From: Mycobacteriaceae bacterium
GTDB taxonomy: Bacteria > Actinomycetota > Actinomycetes > Mycobacteriales > Mycobacteriaceae
DNA length: 9,134 bases
Assembly (NCBI GenBank): GCA_019242135.1
Contig: JAFAWC010000167.1
Coordinates: forward strand, 1-9,134
Direction of reading: 5' to 3'
Both the position numbers and the translations under genes were made by a program. The notes beneath the pieces are model-generated. The model was not told where the DNA came from, ran no database searches, and saw only the letters and a program-made list of their open reading frames with translations. Shown here piece after piece: positions 1 to 5,735 of this stretch (positions are counted from its first letter, which is position 1; the number at the start of each line of letters is the position of its first letter).

Positions 1-221
1 GCGCCGGCCCGCTCACCGACAGCCATCGCCCGCCAACCGGCGAGGGCGCGGCGCGCGGCGTCGACCGCGGAGTCGAGCTGGCCTGTGTCGGCGGCGGGGG
101 CGTGGCCCACCGTCTCGGCGGGCCGCGCCGGGTTGTGCACGGGGTAAGTCCCTGAACCGCCGGTTTGCTGTTCACCGGCGATCGTGAGTCTGCCCAACGT
201 CGTCGACGGTGCTGCGGTCAT
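1..221 (-). CDS. Aldehyde dehydrogenase, N-terminal part (3'-truncated by window edge)
   Basis: Reading the minus strand from the ATG at 221 gives 73 codons open to the window edge. The protein has the layout of an NAD(P)-dependent aldehyde dehydrogenase N-terminus: a short strand with IAGE (residues 14-17), the typical HNPARP segment (29-34) followed by ETVGHAPAAD, and the helix SAVDAARRALAGWR (51-64) ending in a GER-type motif. The start is well supported by TAAGGAGG at 228-235, with 6 nt to the ATG. The catalytic half lies outside the window, so active-site residues and substrate class cannot be judged. It is transcribed divergently from the zinc alcohol dehydrogenase, with 60 nt between the two starts, which suggests shared control. 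It may supply an aldehyde-to-acid step for the same pathway, but that is inference. Confidence 0.85.
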   Translation of the reverse strand, partial: MTAAPSTTLGRLTIAGEQQTGGSGTYPVHNPARPAETVGHAPAADTGQLDSAVDAARRALAGWRAMAVGERAG

Positions 222-227
222 GGCGCG

Positions 228-235
228 CCTCCTTA
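228..235 (-). promoter_or_regulatory. Ribosome binding site of the left aldehyde dehydrogenase
   Basis: On the minus strand this reads TAAGGAGG, a near-perfect Shine-Dalgarno sequence, 6 nt before the ATG at 221. It fixes the start of the truncated aldehyde dehydrogenase. Confidence 0.8.
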
Positions 236-268
236 GCGACACCCTTGACCCGCTGCGGTGGTGTCGTC

Positions 269-276
269 AAGGTAGG
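269..276 (+). promoter_or_regulatory. Ribosome binding site of the alcohol dehydrogenase
   Basis: AAGGTAGG lies 5 nt before the ATG at 282 and supports that start. It overlaps the right arm of the inverted repeat described for the divergent promoter region, so anything binding or folding there could affect translation as well as transcription. Confidence 0.6.
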
Positions 277-281
277 TCGCT

Positions 282-1370
282 ATGAGGGCGGTCGTGCTGC
301 GTGAGGTCGGGCAGCCCACCGAGGTGGAGGAGGTCGCGCTGCGGGCGCTCGGGGCCACCGAAGTGCGGGTGCGGATCGTGGCCAGCGGGGTGTGCCACAC
401 CGATCTGTCCGTGCGCGACGGACAGATGCCTGCGCTACTGCCGTGCACGCTCGGTCACGAGGGTGCCGGGATCGTGGTCGAGGTGGGCGACGACGTCACC
501 ACGGTCACCCCCGGCGAGCACGTCGTACTGACATGGAATGTGCCGTGCCGGTCGTGCGCCCACTGCCTGCGAGACGAGGCGCAACTGTGCCCGCACGGGC
601 TCGACCATGCGTTTGGCGAGCCGTACGCCCAAAGCGCACAGGGCCCGCTGTGGCCAGCGATGGGCACGGGCACGCTCGCCGAACAGACACTGGCACCGGC
701 CGCGGCAGTGGTGCCCGTCGATCCGCTGCTGCCGCTGGATCACGCCGCGCTGCTGGGCTGCGCCGTCACGACGGGGGTCGGTGCAGTGGTCCGCACGGCG
801 GCCGTGCGCCCCGGCGAGAGTGTGCTTGTCATCGGTTGCGGCGGTGTGGGTCTCGCCGCAATCCAGGGCGCCCGATTGGCCGGTGCGGCGACGATCATCG
901 CCGCCGACAGCGCGGCCGCGCAGTTGCCGGCCGCGTCGGCCAACGGCGCGACCGACACGCTGGATGCCAGCGCGGTCGAGGTTGTTACCGCCGTCCGCGA
1001 TCTCACCGGTGCCGGGGTGGATCATGCGATCGAGGTGGTCGGCAAGCCCGCCACCATCCGCGCCGCCTACGACGCGACCCGCCGCGGTGGCACGGTCACG
1101 GTCGTTGGGGCGGCGGGGCTGGAAGACACCGTCACCTTTCCCGCACTGTCGTTGATGGCCGACGGCAAGACCATCCGCGGCAGCGTGTACGGCGGCAGCG
1201 CCGCGGCGCGTGACATCCCGGTGCTCGCCCGGCTCGCCCTGCGCGGGCAGCTGGACCTGGAGGCGCTGGTCACGCGGCGAACAGCGATCGACGACGTCGA
1301 AGCGGCGTTTGTGGAGATGGCCGCCGGACGGGGTGCGCGCAGTGTCGTGTGCTTCGAGCCTGCGTCGTGA
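282..1370 (+). CDS. Zinc-dependent alcohol dehydrogenase (MDR superfamily)
   Basis: A 362-residue medium-chain zinc alcohol dehydrogenase of full family length, predicted to oxidise a primary or secondary alcohol to the carbonyl with NAD+ in the cytosol. Catalytic zinc ligands are visible: C38 in SGVCHTDL, H59-E60 in LGHEGAG, and C160 in LGCAVTTGVGA. All four structural-zinc cysteines are present (C89, C92, C95, C103), which puts it with the horse-liver/class III type rather than with zinc-free quinone reductases. The nucleotide-binding fold begins at V181, with the glycine motif GCGGVG (185-190). An acidic residue, D209, closes the second strand and favours NAD over NADP. The start has a good ribosome binding site. 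It is the first gene of the plus-strand cassette; the P450 begins 55 nt after its stop. The likely substrate is the alcohol made by that P450, which is inferred from position only. M. tuberculosis has several paralogues, so I give no symbol. Confidence 0.92.
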   Translation: MRAVVLREVGQPTEVEEVALRALGATEVRVRIVASGVCHTDLSVRDGQMPALLPCTLGHEGAGIVVEVGDDVTTVTPGEHVVLTWNVPCRSCAHCLRDEAQLCPHGLDHAFGEPYAQSAQGPLWPAMGTGTLAEQTLAPAAAVVPVDPLLPLDHAALLGCAVTTGVGAVVRTAAVRPGESVLVIGCGGVGLAAIQGARLAGAATIIAADSAAAQLPAASANGATDTLDASAVEVVTAVRDLTGAGVDHAIEVVGKPATIRAAYDATRRGGTVTVVGAAGLEDTVTFPALSLMADGKTIRGSVYGGSAAARDIPVLARLALRGQLDLEALVTRRTAIDDVEAAFVEMAAGRGARSVVCFEPAS

Positions 1371-1425
1371 AAATCCCGTTCCACAGGCATTGCTCCGCGC
1401 AGGGGTCGGGTGCCACGCTGGCGGA
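1371..1425 (+). other. Gap between alcohol dehydrogenase and P450
   Basis: 55 nt with no open gene, terminator hairpin or clear Shine-Dalgarno sequence. Only GGCGG (1420-1424) touches the P450 start, which is too close for a normal ribosome binding site. The P450 could be read from the upstream transcript with weak initiation, or from its own leaderless transcript, which is common in mycobacteria. I see no good -10 element that decides between these. Confidence 0.4.
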
Positions 1426-2601
1426 ATGACGGAGACGGAAGGCTATGTCGACCAGTCGGTGATGGGTCTGGAGGAACCGCAGCCGATGTACAAGGCGCTA
1501 CGGGAGTCGGCCCCGGTTTTCCGGTCGCCGCAGGCCGTGGTTCTCAGCCGCCTCGCCGATATCGAGATGGCACTCAAGCGCACAGACGTGTTCTCGTCGA
1601 ACATGGATGCCGTCGATCTCGGCAATGTGCGGCCCCTGATCCCGCTGCAGGTCGACCCGCCCGAGCACGCAAAGTACCGTCGTATCCTCGACCCACTGTT
1701 CACTCCGCGCCAAATGGCCCAGCGCGAACCGGCCATCACCGCGCTTGTCAACGAAATGATCGACCGGTTCGCCGATCGGGGCGAATGCGACTTCCACGCT
1801 GAGTTCGCTGTCCCGCTGCCGTGCACGGTGTTTCTGCAACTGCTCGGACTGCCGCTGGAAGACCTGGAATCGTTTTTGGTGTGGAAGGACGCAGTGATCC
1901 GCCCCGAGGGCGTCACCGGCCCCGAACAACACAGCGCTGCGGCCGCGCCCGCAGCGCGACAGATCTACGAATACTTCGACCGGGCGATCGACGACCACCT
2001 CGAGGCTCCCCGCACTGATGTCCTGTCGGCGTTGATCGGGGCGCAGCTGGAGGGTCGGTCGCTATCGCGCGAAGAACTGCTCGACATCTGTTTCCTGTTC
2101 CTGATCGCGGGTCTGGACACCGTCACGGATTCGCTGGACTGCTTCTTCGTGTACCTGGCGCGACACCCCGAGCAGCGGCGGCTCCTCCTCGGGCAGCCGG
2201 ACATCTTGCCCAGTGCGATCGAAGAGATGCTCCGCTGGGAGACACCGGTGCCGGGGGTCGCTCGCGTGGCGGTCCAAGACGTCGAGGTAGCCGGGTGTCC
2301 GATCGGCAAGGGGGAACGGGTAAGCCCGTTGCTGGGTGCGGCCAATACCGACCCGGCTGAGTTCCCCGATCCGGACATCGTCGACTTCCGTCGTAATCCG
2401 AACCGGCACCGCGCATTCGGCGGCGGTCCGCACCGGTGCCTCGGATCGCACTTGGCTCGCTTGGAGTTGCGGGTGGCGTTGCGCGAATTCCACCGGCGGA
2501 TACCAAACTACGAGATCCCGCCCGGCGCCACGCTCACCTACACGCGGGGGCTGCGTTCGGTGGAAGCGCTGCCGCTGACCTTTCCGGTGGCCGCGCCATG
2601 A
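1426..2601 (+). CDS. Cytochrome P450 (class I bacterial type)
   Basis: A 391-residue soluble P450, a haem-thiolate monooxygenase that inserts one oxygen atom from O2 into an organic substrate using electrons delivered by a ferredoxin. All signatures are intact: the C-helix segment DPPEHAKYRR (77-86), the I-helix oxygen-activation motif AGLDT (228-232), ExxR in the K helix (E267-R270), the PERF-like stretch FPDPDIVDFRR (313-323), and the haem loop FGGGPHRCLG (331-340) with ligand C338. There is no N-terminal membrane anchor. I chose the ATG at 1426 because it gives the usual P450 length and N-terminus; the open frame extends back to 1210, but that part runs inside the alcohol dehydrogenase gene. 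Its stop overlaps the ferredoxin start by 4 nt (ATGA), so the pair is translationally coupled and probably a functional redox couple. I cannot assign a CYP family by eye. Its neighbours suggest an alkyl or alcohol-forming hydroxylation. Confidence 0.93.
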   Translation: MTETEGYVDQSVMGLEEPQPMYKALRESAPVFRSPQAVVLSRLADIEMALKRTDVFSSNMDAVDLGNVRPLIPLQVDPPEHAKYRRILDPLFTPRQMAQREPAITALVNEMIDRFADRGECDFHAEFAVPLPCTVFLQLLGLPLEDLESFLVWKDAVIRPEGVTGPEQHSAAAAPAARQIYEYFDRAIDDHLEAPRTDVLSALIGAQLEGRSLSREELLDICFLFLIAGLDTVTDSLDCFFVYLARHPEQRRLLLGQPDILPSAIEEMLRWETPVPGVARVAVQDVEVAGCPIGKGERVSPLLGAANTDPAEFPDPDIVDFRRNPNRHRAFGGGPHRCLGSHLARLELRVALREFHRRIPNYEIPPGATLTYTRGLRSVEALPLTFPVAAP

Positions 2602-2792
2602 GCCGCGTCCTGGTCGACGCGGAACGCTGTGTCGGGCACGGGCGCTGCTACATGCTGGCGCCCGACGTGTTCGACGCCGACGAGGTCGGGCATTCGGTCG
2701 CGCGCGTCGGCGAGGTCTCCGGCGAGCTCGTCGCGCATGCCGCGATCGGCGAGCAGAACTGCCCCGAGCGCGCGATCACGGTGTCGCAGTGA
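2598..2792 (+). CDS. Small [3Fe-4S]-type ferredoxin, P450 partner
   Basis: A 64-residue ferredoxin that would pass single electrons from a ferredoxin reductase (not encoded here) to the adjacent P450. Cluster ligands are C11 and C17 in CVGHGRC and C55 in the C-terminal NCPERAI. The position that is cysteine in [4Fe-4S] ferredoxins is H14, giving the pattern C-x2-H-x2-C...CP. Actinobacterial P450 ferredoxins commonly have a non-cysteine at this site and usually carry a 3Fe-4S cluster, and the identity of the residue is thought to tune potential and partner choice. The acidic middle (DVFDADEVG, 23-31) is typical of the family. The ATG overlaps the P450 stop by 4 nt, and the DinB-like gene starts 1 nt after its own stop. 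No separate ribosome binding site is needed if translation is coupled. Confidence 0.92.
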   Translation: MSRVLVDAERCVGHGRCYMLAPDVFDADEVGHSVARVGEVSGELVAHAAIGEQNCPERAITVSQ

Positions 2793-2793
2793 C

Positions 2794-3321
2794 ATGGTCG
2801 GCACCAATCTCACTGCGGCGCAAGAGCTTCTGCGCGATGCGTTCACCCGCCTGATCGAACATGTCGACGAGCTGACCGACGGACTCACCGACGAGGTCTC
2901 GACCTACCGCCCGACGCCAGACGCCAACAGCATCGGATGGCTGGTCTGGCACAGCGCGCGCGTGCAGGACGTCCAAATCTGCGATCTTGCAAAGACTTTG
3001 GCCGACCCCGGCGACGTGTGGACCCGCGAGGGATGGGTGGACCGGTTCGGGCTGGACCTGCCTCGCGACGACACCGGCTATGGGCACCGCGCCGACGACG
3101 TCGGCAAGGTGGCGGCACCGGCGGAGCTGCTTGCGGGCTACTACCACGCGGTGCATGACATGACGCTCGATTTCGTCACGGCGCTGGGCGACACCGAGTT
3201 GCAACGCGTCGTCGACCGGCGCTGGGATCCGCCGGTGACCGCGAGCGCACGGTTGGTCAGCATCATCGACGACTGCGCGCAGCACCTCGGACAGGCGGCC
3301 TATCTGCGCGGCATAGCATGA
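2794..3321 (+). CDS. DinB/DUF664 family protein (putative mycothiol-dependent enzyme)
   Basis: A 175-residue protein of the DinB-like four-helix superfamily (DUF664 type, abundant in actinobacteria). Family marks are TPDANSIGWLVWHSARVQD (41-59), the Trp-rich middle around VWTREGW (75-81), the DTGYGH segment (93-98), and the end RWDPPVTASARLVSIIDD (143-160) running into QHLGQAAYLRG (163-173). H53 and H164 are the expected metal ligands, and H118 or H121 could supply a third. Characterised members include thiol-dependent isomerases and transferases using mycothiol or bacillithiol, but most are uncharacterised, so the reaction is unknown. The start is taken at the ATG 1 nt after the ferredoxin stop, because the protein aligns with the family from there; the open frame extends to 2629 only inside the ferredoxin gene. 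It lies between the ferredoxin and aldehyde dehydrogenase genes in a tight operon, so it probably acts on a pathway intermediate or reactive by-product. That last point is inference. Confidence 0.85.
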   Translation: MVGTNLTAAQELLRDAFTRLIEHVDELTDGLTDEVSTYRPTPDANSIGWLVWHSARVQDVQICDLAKTLADPGDVWTREGWVDRFGLDLPRDDTGYGHRADDVGKVAAPAELLAGYYHAVHDMTLDFVTALGDTELQRVVDRRWDPPVTASARLVSIIDDCAQHLGQAAYLRGIA

Positions 3322-3325
3322 AGTG

Positions 3326-4846
3326 ATGACCGCATCCCCTATCTCGCCGTCGACCACGGGAATGATCCGCAACCCGGCGACCGGCGAGGTCGCCGGTGAG
3401 GTGCATTGGACCGATCCCGCGGACGTCGCGCGGATCGCCGACCGCCTTGCGCAGGCTCAGCGTGATTGGGAGGGGCGGGGCCCGGCGGGCCGGGCGAAGG
3501 TGCTGGCCCGGTTCGCCGTGTGGCTCGGTGAGCACCGCGACGAAATCGAGGATCTGCTGATCAAGGAGACCGGCAAGTCGCGGACCGACGCGGTGCAGGA
3601 GGTGCCGATGCTGGTCATTATCATCTCCTACTTGATCAAGACCATGGAGCGGGCGCTGGCCCCGGAGACCCGTCGGGCACCGTTGCCGGCGCTGGCGGTC
3701 AAGAAAATCACCGTGCACTACCGGCAGCGCCCCATCGTCGGAATCATCGCGCCGTGGAACTTTCCGGTCGCCAACGCGATGATGGACGCGCTCGGCGCGC
3801 TGGCCGCCGGGTGCGCGGTGCTGCTGAAGCCCTCCGAACGCACGCCGCTGACCGCCGAAGTCCTCGTGCGGGGCTGGCGGCAGTCCGGCGGCCCGGATGT
3901 GTTCGCGCTGGTGCAGGGCGCCCGTGAGGCCGCCGAGGCCGTCATCGACACCGTCGACTTCGTTCAGTTCACCGGGTCGTCGGCGACCGGCCGCAAGGTG
4001 ATGGAACGCGCGGCTCGCCGGCTCACCCCGGTGACGTTGGAGCTGGGCGGCAAGGACCCGATGATCGTGCTCGACGACGCCGACATCGATCAGGCTGCGC
4101 ACGCCGCGGTGTGGGGCGGGTTGTTCAACGCCGGCCAGATGTGCGTCTCGGTCGAGCGCGTCTATGTGCTCGACTCGGTGTACGACCGATTCGTTGACAC
4201 GGTGGTCCGCGACGTGAAGGCGCTGCAGGTCGGCGCCGGCGACGGTCCGCATTTCGGGTCGTTGATCGACGAACAGCAGCTGGCGGTCGTGGAGAAGCAC
4301 GTCGCCGACGCCAAGGCCAAGGGCGCCCGCGTGCTGACCGGCGGTCAGCGTGTCGGCAGCGACGGCAGCTTCTATCAGCCAACTGTGCTGGTGAATGTCG
4401 ACCATTCCATGGAATGCATGACAGCGGAAACCTTCGGCCCGACGCTGCCGATCATGAAGGTCGCCAGCGAGTCGGAGGCGATCAAGCTTGCCAACGACAG
4501 CCCCTACGGGTTGTCGGCGTCAGTGTTCTCCGGCGATATCGAGCGCGCCAAAGAGGTCGCCCTGCAAATCGATTGCGGGGCAGTGAACATCAATGACGTG
4601 GTGGCGAATCTGATGTGTGTGACGGCCCCGATGGGCGGCTGGAAAGAGTCGGGCATCGGGGCGCGCTTCGGCGGCGCCGAGGCCATGCGTAAGTACTGCC
4701 GGATCGAAACGCTCGTCGAGCCACGCATCAAGTTCGGCTCGGGCCAAAACTACTACTCGTCGACGCCCAAGGCAGCTGTCCGGATGGCCAAGCAGATGAT
4801 GTGGATGGCACTGCGCCGCCCGCGGCGCGTGGCGCGCGACCGCTAG
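3326..4846 (+). CDS. NAD(P)-dependent aldehyde dehydrogenase (GabD2/succinate-semialdehyde-dehydrogenase-like subgroup)
   Basis: A 506-residue aldehyde dehydrogenase, full length, predicted to oxidise an aldehyde to its acid. Numbered from the ATG at 3326, it shows N145 (oxyanion) in APWNFP, K168 in LLKPSERTP (cofactor), the FTGSSATG turn, the general base E239 in LELGGKDP, and the catalytic nucleophile C273 in NAGQMCVSVERV. GSSATG, ELGGKDPMIV and the GQMCVSVERVYV context resemble the mycobacterial GabD2 (Rv1731) type more than the ExaC/AldA type. True substrate specificity cannot be read from this, and I do not claim succinate semialdehyde. An extra C-terminal tail (about 475-506) is rich in Met, Trp and Arg and may be an amphipathic helix. 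The start is uncertain: GTG at 3323 and ATG at 3326 are adjacent, 1 and 4 nt after the DinB-like stop, and ATG at 3362 (MIRNPATGE) is a third option. The membrane-protein gene starts 7 nt downstream. Confidence 0.92.
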   Translation: MTASPISPSTTGMIRNPATGEVAGEVHWTDPADVARIADRLAQAQRDWEGRGPAGRAKVLARFAVWLGEHRDEIEDLLIKETGKSRTDAVQEVPMLVIIISYLIKTMERALAPETRRAPLPALAVKKITVHYRQRPIVGIIAPWNFPVANAMMDALGALAAGCAVLLKPSERTPLTAEVLVRGWRQSGGPDVFALVQGAREAAEAVIDTVDFVQFTGSSATGRKVMERAARRLTPVTLELGGKDPMIVLDDADIDQAAHAAVWGGLFNAGQMCVSVERVYVLDSVYDRFVDTVVRDVKALQVGAGDGPHFGSLIDEQQLAVVEKHVADAKAKGARVLTGGQRVGSDGSFYQPTVLVNVDHSMECMTAETFGPTLPIMKVASESEAIKLANDSPYGLSASVFSGDIERAKEVALQIDCGAVNINDVVANLMCVTAPMGGWKESGIGARFGGAEAMRKYCRIETLVEPRIKFGSGQNYYSSTPKAAVRMAKQMMWMALRRPRRVARDR

Positions 4847-4849
4847 GGG
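4845..4849 (+). promoter_or_regulatory. Ribosome binding site overlapping the aldehyde dehydrogenase stop
   Basis: AGGGG overlaps the TAG stop (4844-4846) and lies 4 nt before the GTG at 4854. It supports that GTG as the membrane-protein start and implies coupling to the upstream gene. Confidence 0.5.
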
Positions 4850-4853
4850 TTTC

Positions 4854-5735
4854 GTGCGTCCGGCGGCGACGGTTCTGGGCTGGATTGTCGCCACCGTCGC
4901 GCTGGCCGTGGCGGTGCCCGCCTGGTGGGCCGAGCGCAACCTGATCGATGTGAACGGCTATGGCGCCCTCGCTTTCTCAGCGGCTCACGATCCCGCGTTG
5001 CAGACCGCGATGGCATCTGAACTCAGCACACAGGCTGTCGGCTTCGCGCGCAAGCACGGCTATGCTGTGCCCGATGGGCTCGTGCACGCGGCGGCGACGG
5101 AATACACCGCAGGCCCGTCGTTTCCCGACCAGTTCGCCGACGCCAATCGCATCGCTCATCAGTGGCTGTTCACCGACGCGGCACGTCAGAGCGGCGGGCA
5201 GTGGGTGATCGATGTCGGACCGATGCTCGCCGACACCTCAATTCGGCAAACACTGAGCAACTTCGGCGTGCAACTGCCCTCGAGTGCGACGGCGCCGGTG
5301 ACCGCGGACACAGCGGCGCTGCGGCCGGGGCAGCTGCGTCCGGTGGCGACCTGGGCGCCCTGGGCGAGTGCGGCAGCCGCCGGCGTGACGGTCCTGGGCG
5401 CGCTGTTCACGTTGGCCGTCGCGCGCCGGCGTGGGAGAGCCGTTACTGCGCTGGGCGTTTCGGTGCTGCTGGTGGGCGGCGGCGGATGGGCGGCGCTGGA
5501 GGTGTGCCGTCCTTACCTGAACTCTGCGCTGAACCGGACCACCGGCAACGTCCGCACGATCGCCGACGTGATGGTCACACACGCCGAAGCAAGCGTGCAC
5601 CACTGGCTGAATCTGACGTTGGCGGTGGGCGCGGCGCTGGTCGTGTTCGGTGTCATGGTGTCGATGCTGGGGGCGTTGCGGGGCACGCCGACCCGACGGT
5701 CCGCCACAGGAATTCAAACATCAACGCGGCTTTGA
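4854..5735 (+). CDS. Four-helix membrane protein of unknown function
   Basis: A 293-residue protein I do not recognise. Hydrophobic segments are at about 5-25, 167-190, 197-216 and 252-274. The first is a signal-anchor-like helix ending in PAWWAERN, followed by a roughly 140-residue hydrophilic domain (26-165) rich in Ala, Asp and Gln. The RRRGR loop (191-195) and the basic tail (TPTRRS, 279-284) would face the cytoplasm, so the positive-inside rule puts the large domain outside. A second, short outer loop (217-251) carries NRTTGNVRTIADVM. Translation starts at GTG with AGGGG just upstream, 7 nt after the aldehyde dehydrogenase stop, so it is likely the last gene of the operon. Its final 28 codons are antisense to the end of the peptidase gene. 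It could be a small envelope protein or a sensor-like or transport accessory protein, but no catalytic motif was seen. Confidence 0.8.
   Translation: MRPAATVLGWIVATVALAVAVPAWWAERNLIDVNGYGALAFSAAHDPALQTAMASELSTQAVGFARKHGYAVPDGLVHAAATEYTAGPSFPDQFADANRIAHQWLFTDAARQSGGQWVIDVGPMLADTSIRQTLSNFGVQLPSSATAPVTADTAALRPGQLRPVATWAPWASAAAAGVTVLGALFTLAVARRRGRAVTALGVSVLLVGGGGWAALEVCRPYLNSALNRTTGNVRTIADVMVTHAEASVHHWLNLTLAVGAALVVFGVMVSMLGALRGTPTRRSATGIQTSTRL
5653..5735. other. Convergent coding overlap (83 nt)
   Basis: The membrane-protein gene (plus, stop at 5735) and the peptidase gene (minus, stop at 5653) share 83 nt tail to tail. No intergenic terminator exists between them, so both transcripts must end inside the opposing gene. 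Both reading frames are intact to their stops. Confidence 0.8.

Larger units (their letters stand above)
222..281. promoter_or_regulatory. Divergent promoter region with a 7-bp inverted repeat
   Basis: This 60-nt gap separates two divergent starts and must carry leader or promoter sequence for both genes. It holds a perfect inverted repeat, CCTTGAC (243-249) and GTCAAGG (266-272), separated by 16 nt. Each arm contains TTGAC, which resembles a -35 element on its own strand. No convincing TANNNT -10 element lies at the right distance on either strand. The right arm overlaps the ribosome binding site of the alcohol dehydrogenase (AAGGTAGG, 269-276). It could be a regulator's operator or chance; a search for the same site at other loci would decide. 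Confidence 0.4.

Noticed and set aside
435..1025. 196-codon minus-strand frame inside the alcohol dehydrogenase
   Set aside because: No domain, no ribosome binding site, and the composition expected from antisense of high-GC coding DNA.
392..1213. Arg/Gly-rich 273-codon plus-strand frame inside the alcohol dehydrogenase
   Set aside because: Off-frame shadow of a gene whose zinc ligands and nucleotide-binding motif are all intact.
1210..1425. 72-residue extension upstream of the P450 start
   Set aside because: It lies mostly inside the alcohol dehydrogenase in another frame and resembles no P450 N-terminus; the ATG at 1426 gives the normal length.
3263..4405. 380-codon minus-strand open frame antisense to the operon aldehyde dehydrogenase
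   Set aside because: Composition is His/Arg/Gln-rich with no recognisable domain. It is a mirror of the high-GC third-position bias in a gene with a complete aldehyde dehydrogenase active site on the other strand.
3326..4846. Naming the operon aldehyde dehydrogenase as GabD2 (succinate semialdehyde dehydrogenase)
   Set aside because: Motif resemblance only. The P450 context points to another substrate, and specificity residues cannot be judged without an alignment.
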